Shown: positions 1 through 12,200, numbered from the stretch's first letter. The stretch is DNA of 64,000 nucleotides from Atriophallophorus winterbourni (GCA_013407085.1 JACCGJ010001413.1:1-64000), one strand, 5' to 3'. Translations and numbers: made by a program. The notes: generated from the letters alone by a model not told the origin.

Positions 1-905
1 GCTGTGATAAACGGAATTCAGTCCTCTTCTGTTCGCGAAAAACTGTTGGCGCAGTCGGAACTCAGTCTAGACGGAGCACACAGACATTCTCAGTCATATA
101 CAGGTAATCAGTCCTTCTCATGTTCAGCGATCCCATCCACACAACAGAAACCGGCCGAGCCCTCACCACAGTCTAATCTGTGTGGCGATCATACCACTGC
201 TTTATCAACATCCATGCAAACTTGTTATTTCTGTGGTTATACCCGACATCCTCGTTCAAAATGCCCTGCACGAGAATCAGTGTGCAATCTTTGTGGCAAA
301 AGAGGTCATTTTCAGCGCGTATGCCGTTCGAAAACTAGACTCAATCACCATACAAACTGCGCGTTGATGCCAGTTTTATCATCTATGTCTGTTGCCGCTG
401 CACCTGCTTGCTTATCCCGCACTATCACAACTGTTGAAATCAACGGAATTGCCCTCCGTGCTCTTGTCGATACTGAGAGTTCTTGTAGTTTTATCAGCTC
501 TAACATAGTAAATTCATACAATTGGAAAGTTTACCCAAGCTTTTCAGTGGTCAAAATGGCGTCTATGACACTCTCTTGTCGAACGATGGGTTATTGTTCT
601 GTATCCATTCAATACGGATGTGCCCTATATAAAAATTTCAAACTATTCGTACTACCTAATCTCTGCACTGAAGTCCTATTTGGACATGACTTCTTTGGTC
701 TGCACTCCAAGATCGAAATTCCATTCGGTGGTGATCGTGATGCATTTACCCTCTGCGGCTTGACTGCTGCAAGCGTTGAATCTCCCTCACTCTTTACGAA
801 CTTGTCGCCAGCTCGCAAGCCTATTGCAACCAAATCGAGAAGACATTGCCCAGATGATGAACAATTCATAAGAATTGAAGTTGACCGCTTGTTGCAAATA
901 GGCAA
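1..905 (+). pseudogene. gypsy-type LTR retrotransposon, gag-protease fragment A
   Basis: One reading frame carries the end of a gag protein, two CCHC zinc knuckles (CYFCGYTRHPRSKC and CNLCGKRGHFQRVC, about residues 75-110) and a retropepsin-like protease whose active-site motif reads VDTESS instead of the usual DTGSS. The frame then enters a short stretch typical of the start of reverse transcriptase (KPIATKSRRHCPDDEQFIR) and is broken near 905, where a second gag begins. The 5' end lies outside the window. The zinc-knuckle plus protease order fits a Ty3/gypsy-like polyprotein. The Asp-Thr-Glu change and the loss of RT indicate a dead copy. Confidence 0.8.
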
Positions 906-1860
906 ATATATGTTCGTCCTAGTAATATTATCTATGCACGATACCTCTTGCAAACATGTAAACAAGAAAATGGACAAGATGTTGACCAGTTTGTTCAAAG
1001 TCTAAAGTCATTACCTAAAGACTGCGAATTCAAAGCAGTCACTGCAGCTGAATATCACAATGAATGTGTTCGTGACGCCATAATAAACAGGATTTTCTCC
1101 CATTCTATCCGCGAAAAACTCTTGGCTCATAACAATCTTTCCTTGGACGAAACACATCAACTCGCAAGATCGCTTGAACTGGCACACAAGCAGTCACAAT
1201 CATATGGAAACAATCAGTCGTTTTCATCCTCAACTGCTCCGAATCATTCTGAAAGTGTATCTAAGTTATCACCACGATCTGATGCTTGCGATAAGTAGGT
1301 TAATTTTTCAGCACTATCTACTCAAAGTTGCTATTTCTGTGGTCGGACAAAACATCCTCGTTCTAAATGTCCGGCGCGCGAAGCTATTTGTAATCTTTGC
1401 GGTAAACGGGGTCATTTTCAACATGTATGCCGCTCAAGTAACACAGGCAAACATCATACCTGATTGTTTATCACGTACAATTACAACCGTCTCTGTAAAC
1501 GAAACACCCCTTCGAGCTCTGATCGACACAGGAAGCTCTTGCAGCTTTATCAGCTCCGAGGTATTGAAACTGCACACTTGGAAGGTTTATCCAGCCAAAT
1601 CAGTCGTCACAATGGCATCAACTTCAATGTCTTGCCAAACAACTGGTTACTGCTCTGTTTCAATCAAATACCGAGGTGACTCCTATGGGAATTTTAAACT
1701 GTTTGTACTTCCCAATCTTTGTACAGATATCCTACTTGGACATGATTTCCTGGGTCTTCACGATAAAGTTGAAATTCCATTCGGTGGAAGCCGTGATACT
1801 TTCGCTCTTTGTGGCCTGGCTGCCGCAGTTGTGGAATCGCCGCCACTTTTTGCCAACTGA
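906..1860 (+). pseudogene. gypsy-type LTR retrotransposon, gag-protease fragment B (tandem copy)
   Basis: A second gag-protease unit homologous to the first follows directly. Gag capsid end and linker lie at about 910-1298. A frame change leads to knuckles encoded near 1330-1435 and a protease with intact DTGSS at about 1525-1540 (ALIDTGSSCSFIS). The two units share the same layout, for example REKLLA, SLSRTITTV and the C-terminal PPLFAN or PSLFTN. At 1860 the frame stops, and the next recognisable segment is integrase, so the RT and RNase H segments have been lost. Frameshifts inside gag show the copy is inactive. Confidence 0.75.
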
Positions 1861-1914
1861 TCTCCTGAGTGCAAATCGATTGCAACATAATGTAGGCGAC
1901 ATCACCCGGATGAT

Positions 1915-2466
1915 GTGTGTGCATCAACTTCGAATTCAGATCAGCTCGAAAAACTGCACAGCTCACTTTTCCACCCAGGGATCACTCGTTTTTTCCATTT
2001 CATTCGATGTAAAAATCTTCCATATTCTATTGATGATGTCAGACGTGTTATATCCAACTGCAAAGTCTGTGCAGAACTGAACCCAAGATTTTTCAAATCA
2101 TCTGGTAAGCTAATTAAAGCCTCGCAACCATTTGAACGTTTGAGCATAGATTTTAAAGGTCCGTTACCATCTTGTTCACGCAACCGCTACCTGCTCACAT
2201 TAATCGATGAATTATCGCGGTTCCCATTTGCCTTTGCCTGTGCCGATTTATCATCAGCCACTGTAATTGAATGTCTTACACAACTTTTCTGCCTCTTTGG
2301 GATGCGAGCATACATTCATTCAGACCGGGGATCGTCTTTTATGTCTTCCGAAATCAAGAGTTTTCTGCTTGAGAAAGGCGTCGCTATGAGCCACACCGCG
2401 GCCTATAACCCACAAGGAAACGGTCATGTTGAACGCCTCAACGGTACCATTTGGAAGACTGCCTAG
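1915..2466 (+). pseudogene. gypsy-type integrase (HHCC finger and catalytic core)
   Basis: This segment encodes an integrase. Near the start there is an H-x4-H ... C-x2-C zinc finger (HSSLFH ... CKVC). The DDE core follows: first Asp in DFKGPL, second Asp in HSDRGSSF, and Glu in GHVERLNG about 35 residues further on, the spacing usual for retroviral-type integrases. It stops after NGTIWKTA at 2466 by a frameshift and resumes in another frame from 2581. It belongs to the same element as the gag-protease units upstream, but RT and RNase H are missing between them. Confidence 0.85.
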
Positions 2467-2990
2467 CATTACAAACCCGTAATTTACCTCCAACTCGTTG
2501 GGAGCTAGTCCTACCTGAAGCACTTCATTGCATACGATCATTACTATGTAATTCGATCAATTGCACCCCCTCATGAACGCATGTTTCAATATGCTCGGCG
2601 TTCTACCACAGGAACATCCTTACCTTCTTGGCTGACGACACCGGGTCCTGTACTTTTACAGCGATGCGACCGATCTTCTGAATACCAACCGTTGGTGGAG
2701 GAAGTACAACTATTGACCTGCAACCCACTCTATGCACACATTGCTCATCAAGATGGTAAGACTGAAATAGTGTCTCTACGCCGCCTAGCCCCAACAGTCA
2801 GAAATTCAACGCCGATTTTCCCTACTACGTCTGATACTCCAGTAATAACCGAACACCGTGAACAGTCTGATGTTCAAAATGCCAATCCTGATCTAGATGA
2901 CCCATTATGTGTACCCCCACCGAAATTGACTCTCTGTGTTACCCTCAAATTTTGGAACAACAACAACGCATCCGTCCTTACAATTTGAGA
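2467..2990 (+). pseudogene. integrase C-terminal part, frameshifted
   Basis: After the frameshift at about 2466 the integrase C-terminal region continues, first through 2470-2580 with stops, then as an open stretch 2581-2988 (MFQYARRSTTGTSLPSWL ... IVSLRRLAP). The order and lack of other domains fit the tail of a gypsy-type pol. I see no chromodomain. The 3' LTR could not be delimited because the matching 5' LTR lies outside the window. Confidence 0.6.
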
Positions 2991-3919
2991 ACTCGAGAAG
3001 CTTGATTTTTCTGTGTTAACCTCATCCAGCACGAAAGATTGTCTTCCATTTCAAAGCCCGGGTGAATGTCATGATTGTTTGTTGTATGCTTTCTATATGC
3101 CGTTGACTAACACATCTTGCGTGCATTTCAGCTATTGTACGCTCATTCTTAGAATAGTAAAGCGTTGCTTACTCCACTCAAACCCGTCTTCCTTTTCCAC
3201 TTAATTCGGATCGTATAAAGAACGTTACAATCGCGGAGCTTGCTTAATCTTTACCCTTTAGAACTTCGTGGTGAAAGTTTTGACTTGCTGCTAACTCGCC
3301 GCGTCCTCCTCGGCCAATATGGTGACGACTTCCCACGGTTCTTCCAACGAATAGGCGGGACAAGCATCAGTGCACATGAACTTGAGTTTCAAAAGGCTAG
3401 AATGCTCATGCTGAGTAACGAGAGCACGCTATCTACGCGGGTGATGAACAATAGAAACTCGCTACCAGACAGCTCCTCACCCTATTGTCAGAGCAACAAT
3501 TCAGATTTTGCGTAGACATTGGGGCTTGAAGCGCTTATCCTATAATCTCTGGGCTGGCCTTGTTAGTAGTAGTCACCCATGATTTATATTTTGAAGAAGC
3601 GTAAACGGGACATCTTTCTGCTTTCGTCTCGGAAGGAGAAGTTTTGGAAACCTTGGTTAGTACAGGACACATGGTTGCTTAAAGCACCGCAGCAACCATG
3701 CTAGTGAGATGTATATTCCTTATTTCTCAGACTGATGAAACTTAATTTATTTTCTACGAAATTTCGATGGATACTAGAGATCTTATCTTGTTTTACTGAA
3801 TTTTATCGACACCAAATCGTCCCCGCACGGTACTGTATGTGTTGAAAACAGAAACCTCATTCTTACACATCCACTTCCGCAGACTCGTTCTACAGACCTC
3901 ATACATCAATTGGTCTAAA
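2991..3919. other. no recognised gene; possible LTR and flank
   Basis: No recognisable coding sequence. It may contain the 3' LTR of the upstream element. One open stretch at 3240-3515 (+, about 91 codons) matches nothing I recognise and has no convincing start or splice context. Confidence 0.4.
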
Positions 3920-4345
3920 GGTGTCAACACAGCCGGGGGTGGCGTGGGGATGAGCTCCCACTGTCTATAAAAATGCCTCCCATAAGGCGTTTGCGTCTCA
4001 ACAGCCTCTGACACCAAAGCCCAGCTCCTGGCCTGCACGTGGCGAACTGCTTCTACTGACAGAGAAAGGGCGAAGGAAGCGGGTACTGGCGCTCTCAAAA
4101 CCAGTTTGCTCCGGGCAGATTGGAGCTCTCGTTTAGCCTGGGAGGGCAGTCCATCTAAAAGAATGAAAACCCTGATTCCAACCTTCCGCTGCCTTGCGGC
4201 ATACCCGTTTTGCGGAAAAGGCCCTCCTGGTGAACCCTGAGGAAAAATCCCTGCTGCCTTGCGGGAAGACTTTTGAGTCAAAGGCTCCGGGTGAGGTCCC
4301 CTAAGCTAACCCCCTACTTCGGCCTTGGCAACCGGGTAGTATGTC
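3920..4345 (+). repeat. LINE 5'-UTR-like repeat (family A), copy 1
   Basis: Related to the blocks at 5141-5693 and 13617-14149. It begins with GGTGTCA, which can pair with TGACACC at 4009-4015. A hairpin CCCACTG type stem follows, and near the end there is the block CTAC...GGCAACC...GTAG (4314-4339) that also precedes the start codon of RTE-2. This suggests the repeat is, or was captured by, a LINE 5' UTR. This copy lacks about 75 nt that the other copies have. Confidence 0.6.
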
Positions 4346-4510
4346 GCCTACAACAAGAACCATAGATTCTACTTCAACCACAACTAGACAAAAAAATCCC
4401 CCCTCTTTTTTTCTTTTCTTCTTTCATCATGTACCTTCTTCATGGTATACTTGTTGGCACATCGTCTGTAAAGACTTGTGTGATAATAATAATAATAATA
4501 ATACATCAAT
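4346..4510 (+). mobile_element. LINE start plus 3' tail (internally deleted)
   Basis: Directly after the 5'-UTR-like block, an ATG-led stretch (4341 onwards) runs only briefly before a poly-T tract. A run of AAT/ATA triplets follows at about 4484-4504, the type of microsatellite tail found at LINE 3' ends. The body of the LINE is missing, so this looks like a second 5'-end to 3'-end derivative like the clear one at 20832-21418. Confidence 0.4.
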
Positions 4511-4744
4511 TGCAGAAGAAAAGTTCTTTCTGTTTTTGTTTCTGTCTCTTGGAACAATCTTTACGAAGACGTATATTTTCTTAATCAATTGAATTCGAAT
4601 CTCGGTGCACCTCTTCATGAACTGCATTTTTGTGTACCTTAACCATGGCTATGTTTTACCCTAATAAACCTAATAATATGGAATCTATGTCAATTGTCAT
4701 TACTCTTTTTATTTCCACTCTTGCTTATGCTTGTGCACGAATTT

Positions 4745-5056
4745 ATTATATGAAAGCACAAGCCTGATCCTGGAAAAGTGCCGCACCGTCAGTCTGCACG
4801 TGGGCAAAGATACTGTCGGGTTGCCCAGGCCTAGACATGAATGTGCAATCGGGCAGCACTTCTGTGCTGTGCAGCTAACAGCGTGCTAAAGCGATTTGTC
4901 ACCGGTAGTGAGCTGTGTGCGAGTACACGCATGAATCTACCTGCCATTGTTATTCTTCTTTTTCATATATGTCCAGGCCTGAGCAACCTGAAAGTATCTT
5001 GGCCCACGTGTAGTCTTTGACTACGCGGCACTTTGCCTGGATCAGGCTTGTGATTT
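4745..5056. repeat. SINE, inverted partial copy followed by forward copy
   Basis: 4745-4838 is the reverse complement of the 3' half of the window's common SINE. 4838-5056 is a forward, diverged copy ending in TTTGCCTGGATCAGGCTTG and a CATA tail. The two are head to head. Confidence 0.8.
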
Positions 5057-5131
5057 CATACATACATACATACATACATACATACATACATACATACATA
5101 CATACATACATACATACATACATACATACAT
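5057..5131. repeat. (CATA)n microsatellite
   Basis: About 18 uninterrupted CATA units. It forms the tail of the SINE to the left and abuts the family A repeat to the right. Confidence 0.95.
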
Positions 5132-5140
5132 GGTTTCAAA

Positions 5141-5693
5141 GGTTGTCATAGCCTGGGGTGGCAGTGGAGATAAGCTCCCACTGTTTATAAAATGCTCCCA
5201 TATGGCGCGCGTCTCAAATAGCCTCTGACAACCCAGTCCAGCTTCTGGCTTGCACGAGTGGCTCCCTGAGCCCGGCGGAACTGCTTCTACCAACAGGAAA
5301 AGGGGCGACGGCGAGTGACTGGCGTTGAAAACCAGTTTGCTTCGGGCAGATGGAGCTCGTTAGCCTGGGAGGGCAATCCATCTAAGGGAAAGAAAACCCT
5401 GATTTTCAACCTCCGCTGCCTTGCGGGATACCCGATCGCGAAAAAGCTTCGGGAGAAAACCCTGAGGAAAAACCTGGAGCCGAGTCTGATAGACGGTTAG
5501 TTGGTGCACACCACCTCTTTCTGGCAACTCCCTGCTGCCTTGCAGGTCGCACTTGGTTGTGCAAAAGCTAGAGAAGCTGACTCGAACAAACGCCGAGTAG
5601 GTCAGGAGACGCCGCTTTGTACCCAAATTCCCAAGAATCTTCATTGAAGCCGACTCATCCTCCAGGAGGAGATAGTCGCACACAAGCACAAGT
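5141..5693 (+). repeat. family A repeat, copy 2 (SINE-like, about 550 bp)
   Basis: Starts GGTTGTC (5141-5147), which can pair with GACAACC at 5227-5233. An internal hairpin CAGTGG...CCCACTG follows. It ends in GATAGTCGCACA before a CATA-rich tail. The same unit lies inverted at 13617-14149, where it is cleanly inserted in another repeat, so both ends are defined. No coding capacity is apparent. Confidence 0.75.
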
Positions 5694-5776
5694 ACATGCA
5701 TACATACATACATGCATACATACATGCATACATACAGGCATACATACATACATACATACATACATACATACATACA

Positions 5777-5806
<30 letters not shown>
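5694..5806. repeat. (CATA)n / CATG-CATA microsatellite tail
   Basis: Imperfect then perfect CATA repeats directly after the family A repeat. Long Tyr/His/Met-repeat open frames here are artefacts of the repeat. Confidence 0.95.
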
Positions 5807-5810
<4 letters not shown>

Positions 5811-6194
5811 AGTCTTTCTCTCTAACTCTCCCCCAATTTGCCATCATTCCGATGCATCACCTACAGTGTGATTGGGTGCTGCTTCCGATGATGTAGTGGC
5901 TATTTGTGTTCTCTCCAAATGCCACAAGTATCCAACGATGGGGCAAACTGAACGTGAATTTGGCCCGCCATAAATCCTTGGAACCTCAAACTTCACTTTA
6001 TTTTACCTTTATGAACCACTGAACATGTCACCCTGTAGCCTTTGAAACCCTTTTTCTCTCTTCTTGCGCAGCATACAATATTGAACTATTGATTAACTAC
6101 TAAATTCATGAAAAAGTTTTATAATCTAATCACATTTGTTGCATTGAACATTTACATTACCCAGTCTTTTCCCATTCGCTCTTTCAGCTTCATA
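5807..6194 (+). other. 5' flank of VPS16
   Basis: No gene seen. AT-rich with CT-rich runs just before the VPS16 start codon. No TATA box or spliced-leader acceptor could be assigned with confidence. Confidence 0.4.
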
Positions 6195-6244
6195 ATGAAG
6201 TCAATTTGTGAAGATTGGTTTTCAGTTGGAGAGCTTTACTTTAG
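6195..6244 (+). CDS. VPS16: VPS16 exon 1
   Basis: Encodes the N-terminus MKSICEDWFSVGELYF, which aligns with the start of human VPS16. To keep frame it must end at 6244 with a GC donor (AG|GCATGT). The nearby GT at 6249 would put exon 2 out of frame. Phase 2 at the end. Confidence 0.65.
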
Positions 6245-9200
6245 GCATGTTTTCTTTTACATAATCGCACCAGATTTTTGCATCTGTTCAACATGCCTTG
6301 GGATCCTGGTTTCTGTTTCTCAAAGTTTAAAATGAGTATTGGCTATTATTCAGGTTATATAGGTAAGTCTAACAATATATTTAGCTTCATCTATTCAGCG
6401 CTGCTGTCCGAAGGTCGACCAGACTGCAAGCCAGTTTTACAAATCTACTCTTCATCGGGCAAACTGATTTCACAACAACTCGTATGATTCTGTGACTTTT
6501 AATCGCTCTGTAGTGGAAAGACGCCCCGCCGCTCTTAATCGGTTGGTCTCTATCCGAAGATCTGCTAGTTGTTCAGAAAAATGGCTTTGTTACACTCATG
6601 GATCTTTCTGGTAAATATATTCGGCGTTTCAGCATGGGACCAGAAGCGGAAGAAAGGGGCATCACGGACGCAAAGTTTTTTACGATTAATGAGGTTAAAC
6701 TTCATATTTCTGTCAACTACATTTTGTGTGGATTGTTTTCATGTGATGTGATGTGTGTGTGATGTGAAAGCACAAGCCTGATCCAGGCAAAGTGCCGCAC
6801 AGTCAGAGACTGCACGTGGGCTGAGATAGTGTCAGGTTGCCCAGGCCTAGATAGATATGATAAAAGAAATAGAAAGAAAATAGAAATGGTAGTAAGACTC
6901 CAGCGTATTTCAGCATGCAGCTCACTACCGGTGGCCAATCAATTTAGCACGATGTTGGCCGCACATCACAGAAATACTGCACATGCACAAGATACACAAG
7001 ATTTTGTGTGTATGAGAACTTTGAATTTAGAAGGCCCAACGTATTTCACATAAAATAGCTCGAATGCGCGTTACACGAGTTCTGAAACAAATTTTATTTA
7101 TTGCAAGATCATGAATATTATTGGTCACACTTGAATGCTACATTATGACTGTAATAGATGAATTATCTCATTTTGGATTTTCACTTCTTTGCCACCATAC
7201 AAAAGCACCCATTAGTCATACCGCGACTATTTAACCTGTTTCTAATATTCCATGTGCATCTTTCATTTATTCTGATAGTAGTGCATCCTTTACGCCCGAT
7301 TAGTTGCCAGCCTTTCTCGTACATAGATTGACCGCTAGTAGAACCAGCCGTTATGTCCCACGTGAACCCTCATGCTGTGCTGGATTACATTCCCGATCAA
7401 TGATAACATGTTTTACCGGATGCGTTACATTTGTAACTACTTTGTACATCTACTAACTTTACGCCCCATGAAAGAATGTTTCATAATCTTCCCCTAGTGC
7501 CTACTACTGCCAGCTCTCTACGCCTGGTTATTACGGCTTGTTCATATGCTCATAATCTTACGTGTTTTTTCTCAGATTTTCGAAAAGATAGTCTTCGTTG
7601 TTAGGAATTTTCCAAAAATTATAAACCCGATTCGGTAGATCCCGACAGTCATTCAGTACCTGAAAATTTAATTATAAAGCAATAGCGAACATGACTACAT
7701 TATCTGCGTAGTTGTTAAATGTGAATCTCTTGTTGAAATTCTTTTTCAATTGCACGAAACGCGATGAATTTTTACTGTCAGTTTGATATCGTTCACTGTC
7801 ATCCTATTTCACCTGGCATTGCAACCCTTTTCTTTTTAGCCTGTTTGCCAGATTTTCTGGACTATTCTAGCCTAATTCTTCCTCACTGGCATTGGGTTAT
7901 TTTGACTAATTCTGTTCACTAAACAATACATTCACTACATTCTTGATTTTTCCCATGGACCAAAGCGTCAATTTCAAATTAAACAATGGGTAAAGGAACG
8001 TAATCCGCCTATAGAAAACGGGATGGTGCTTATTATATTCCTTGACGCGCCAAAAACTGAGTGCGTACACTGTTAGCACTAGTTTAGTTTACTTTTTTCG
8101 AGCCTATTCGGCACTCAATTATGGGACACTGTTTTTATCGCTGAGAAATCGAACTTTCCGTTAAGATTAAAAAAATTATTATAGGTTATTATGTGTAACT
8201 ATCTCGCTATCTGAGTTTTCCGGGAGCCAATTTATGACCGACGCATTCCCTATGAGAAAGAAAACTGTAGCTTGTCTCCATATTTGTGATTTATTGTGCG
8301 AGATGGGACTTTCGGAACAAATAAAATCTAGAAGCTGCGTATAGATAATAGTGACGCTTTTTCTTTTGCCACTAGGACTAAAGCTCACTGTATCAAAGCA
8401 ATCAGTAAATGGTAATATTACGAAGCAGATGATGGTAGACAGAATAACTGCTGAAAATGTTCGACCCAGTGAGACCTTGGAAGCTTGTTGTTCATTATTT
8501 TATTCTGATCATTCTGAGCAGCCCAGGCCATTTGACAGTTTATCAGCTCATATTGAGTTTGTGAAAGTGTGGCAGTTTGTCTGGATCGCGACTTGTGATT
8601 TCATACATATGATCAGTCTGATTTTCTCTCTTACTTTAACGTCTTTGGAACCCGTCGACCGAATTAATTTTAAAAAAGCTCACGATTGTCTCCATTCTTG
8701 ATAATTACCTCTATCTGGCTTTTCAGCCACAATGTTTTTTTATCTAATCGGGTGGTACGTTCGAGGTTATTTCTAATACCGAAACGCGTTGTTCTTAAAT
8801 AAGCGGAACCGTTCACATTGATTTTCATAGAAAAAATCCAGCAAGACCTAATAGATACCTCGCTGTTGTATGTCGTTTCCGCAGCATTGTGTACAATGAC
8901 CGCTAACGAGTTCTATTTTTGTGCCAGATTATGGAATTCTACTGGTTGTTTGAGTTTAGGGTGAGCTTGCTGCTTGCTTAGACGTGGATGATTCTTGACG
9001 CCTGCATACGATTATATTCTTTACAAATTGATTGGCCAACGGCAGTGAGCTGCATGCTGAAACACGCGGATTCTCACTGCCATTTCTATTTTTATTTCCC
9101 CTCATATCTGTCTAGGCCTGGGCAACCTGACAGTATCTTAGCCCACATGCAGTCTCTGACTGTGCGGCACTTTGCCTGGATCAGGCTTGTGCTTTCATAC

Positions 9201-12200
9201 ATACATATTCTTTACAAATGTTTTGCGGCAATAATACTCTGATTTTTATAACATCCATGACGATCCAGTCATTTTAGGTCCATAATCAATCGTTCTAAGT
9301 CTTAGAAATTTGCTTGGATCAATCATGTACCGGATAAGCTTGCTACATCTTCGACTGTTTTCAAAATGTTATTATTTAAATGTGTTATTCGTAATAAATT
9401 ATTTCGATGAAGCTCAATCACACAGATAAATAAGATAATAATTACGATATTTTTCGACTGAAATTCCGGGCTCAAACTTACCTTTTCACTTGTCATTTTT
9501 TGTTATTGTAACCTAAAGTACGACATTACTCTTAAAAATTTGATAGAATTTCATAACGTTTAAATTTCCGTTGTTTACGCAAATCTCATTTGCTTCTGAT
9601 TTACAGAACACCGGCGTGGCTGTTCTGACAGGTGGCAATCATATATTCATCTCCACGAGTATCGAGACACCTCGTGTTCTACGCTTAGCGGATTTACCGG
9701 GACAATCTCATCCAATCACCGCTTGGGAACTGGTGACTGATGTCGTTGACACTGTCCCGGGGAGCGATAAGATCCGTGGACCTTGGGCGATGGTCGTTCG
9801 AAAATCTGCCATTTTCCGGACATATTTCGGTGCTGTTGAGCAGGTGCGTTGAACGTATTATATTTTGAGTCAACCGTGCCAGGGTATGGATAATGCGTGT
9901 GGATCCTGATCCTACTGTGTTTGAACTGGTTGGTCATGCCAACCTTATCCAACAGTGACTTATAAATTTATACCATTTCTCCACTGTTACAAACGCACGC
10001 GGATCCCGATCGTATTGTCCCTACCTGATGAGTGCAAACAATACGAAACGGGTCGTGGTGTGTGTGTGTGTGATAGAATGCATGCAAGTTAGGATTTTTA
10101 CGACAACGATACTTAGAACCATGGATAATAAAATGAGGTCATTTTTAATTATTGGTTGTAATTAGTTTTTCTTTCACTACATCAAAGCATTGGGCTAATG
10201 AATTTGTTTTCAATAATGTGTTGTGTTGCTCATATTGTCCACATTTGCACTCCACAGCTGGTTTCTTGCTGTTTTTCGTTATCCGATGACTACAATGAAG
10301 ATTAGGTTAAGTGAGCATTGAGACATCGGAGACAGGATAAACAAAATTATACTTTGTAGTCACTGCTATACTATAATTTTGTCACATTTTCATTCATGCC
10401 GTAATTCTGTGGTGTTGTGAAGTATTAATTTTTTAACCCTTGCTTAATACAACAAACCGCCTTGTTGAAGTGCGCATCACAGAGGGATTCCGGATCAAGC
10501 GACCAAGACGTTCATTGTGGTGCTCACGCACCGCTCGTACCTAGATCGTGGTTTCTGATTATAATAACTAAGCTTAGATGATTGAATAGGTAGCAATCAA
10601 CTGTTTGTCTAACTCAAATAGTGTAGATTAAAACGGACACATGTGCTTATGGAAAATGTTCTACTTCTTGTGAGTTATCAAACGTTTGCGGAATAAAAAT
10701 AAAGTGAAGTGAAACAAAGTGAAGCTCTGTATATTATTTGTTCGATCGCCCGATATCTCAAATTTTCCACCAACAATTACACTACTCAGAACAAGCCTTA
10801 CTTACCGTTAACTCGTTATTCTAAGCCAGTGTTAATTTTATTCTATGAGGCAAAATACATTTAAGATAGCCGACCAATGGGTATCAACCTTGAACTTTTA
10901 CTCTAGGATGTAGCCTTTATCTGGCTCCATTCAATGCCGTTAGACTAGTTACTGTCTGACGCTGTGAAGAGGTTATTAGCTTTGACGAATCTACCTTCGT
11001 ATCCATTCATAGTAATAGTGGTCCACTCTATAAAGAACAAATGATCGTTTTTGACCATAGGGCGCAGGTACACAAATAGTTCGCCTTGGAAACACTTAAT
11101 TTGCCATGTGCTATGTCTCGAGCTACGCCTTGACGATGCGATAAGTGTGAGCTTTGTGTGCTCGTGAAGCTTTTATGCAGTCAATTGCAGGCAGCATTCG
11201 CTAACTTAAATGGGCCAAGGCACTGATATTGATCCTCATATTAGTCAGTAACTTTCCGTTTAATGCAATCATATTAAATTAGCGCCCTTTCCACAATTCT
11301 CTGTTTGGCTTATATTCCATGGTTCCCTTACACTATGGCCGATTTTTCCAGGTAGAACTTCCAGTCCTTGATCGATTGGATGTTTCTCATATCAACTTGC
11401 TCTCCGTATCCAGAAGTTCCAAGTTTGTCGCTCTTTATCTGGACAATGGTGTCTTGCTAATTACCAACATCATGATGTCTGAAGTTCATTGTCAAATTGA
11501 CCTGACGCAACGCATTTCTCTGATGCTCTCATCCAACGAACGCTGCACGTCCAGTCATCCCACGAGGCTTGTTTGGATTACCGATTCAGCGGTTGTTTTG
11601 CAATGGGACAAGTTGCTCGGTCTAATTGGAACGAACGGTGATGTGTATGAATGTTTTATACCAGAAGATATGCGGTTATTTGACGAGGTAGGTGGAGTTT
11701 CTCGTTCGCTGTTCGGTTTTTCTTCGGCGTATTTCTAATTGTTTTAATCACTCTGTAAACAGTTTCGGAGTGTGTTTATCTCCATTTTGGCGAGATGAAG
11801 CTGTCGTTGAGGTATGAGTTGAATGTATCAGAATTTCTTTACATGGCACTTGTATCTTCCGTGTTTTAAGCATTATTTAGGCACATGTGAAACTCGACAC
11901 TATGAATGCATACTCATGGGCTGAAGCGTTGAGTATTTCTCTTACGTCGTGTCTGGCATTTCTATTCAAGCAATAAAAAGCGTCGCTAGTATTGCCTAAC
12001 ATTTATCTAGAGTATATATCCAGGGTATCTAGAATAGGTGTCCCACCTAGTGGTGATCTGCACCAAGTAGACTAAAGAAAACTTGGAAATCAGCAGTAAT
12101 TAATTGTGTGAGCCGGAAAAACAGTAAATACGTAAATAAATACGGTTAATTGAACTTACGTTAGGACGTGATGCTGTTTCATGATAGTCGTGACCTATCA

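Larger units (their letters stand above)
6694..9606 (+). other. VPS16 intron 4
   Basis: A 2.9-kb intron holding an inverted SINE (6765-7005), a forward SINE (9017-9210) and a badly decayed SINE-like end near 8500-8612. Nothing else recognised. Confidence 0.7.

Noticed and set aside
3240..3515. 91-codon open frame as a VPS16 upstream exon
   Set aside because: The VPS16 N-terminus is fully accounted for from 6195, and this stretch does not resemble it.
5694..5847. Long Tyr/His or Met/Val/Cys repeat open frames on both strands
   Set aside because: They are translations of a CATA microsatellite and have no conserved flanks.
6717..6938. Recurring open frame encoding LSRPGQPD...AHVQSLTVRHFAW, found in many places
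   Set aside because: It is the SINE read in frame. The same frame occurs in both orientations relative to genes and is disrupted in many copies, so it is not a protein family.
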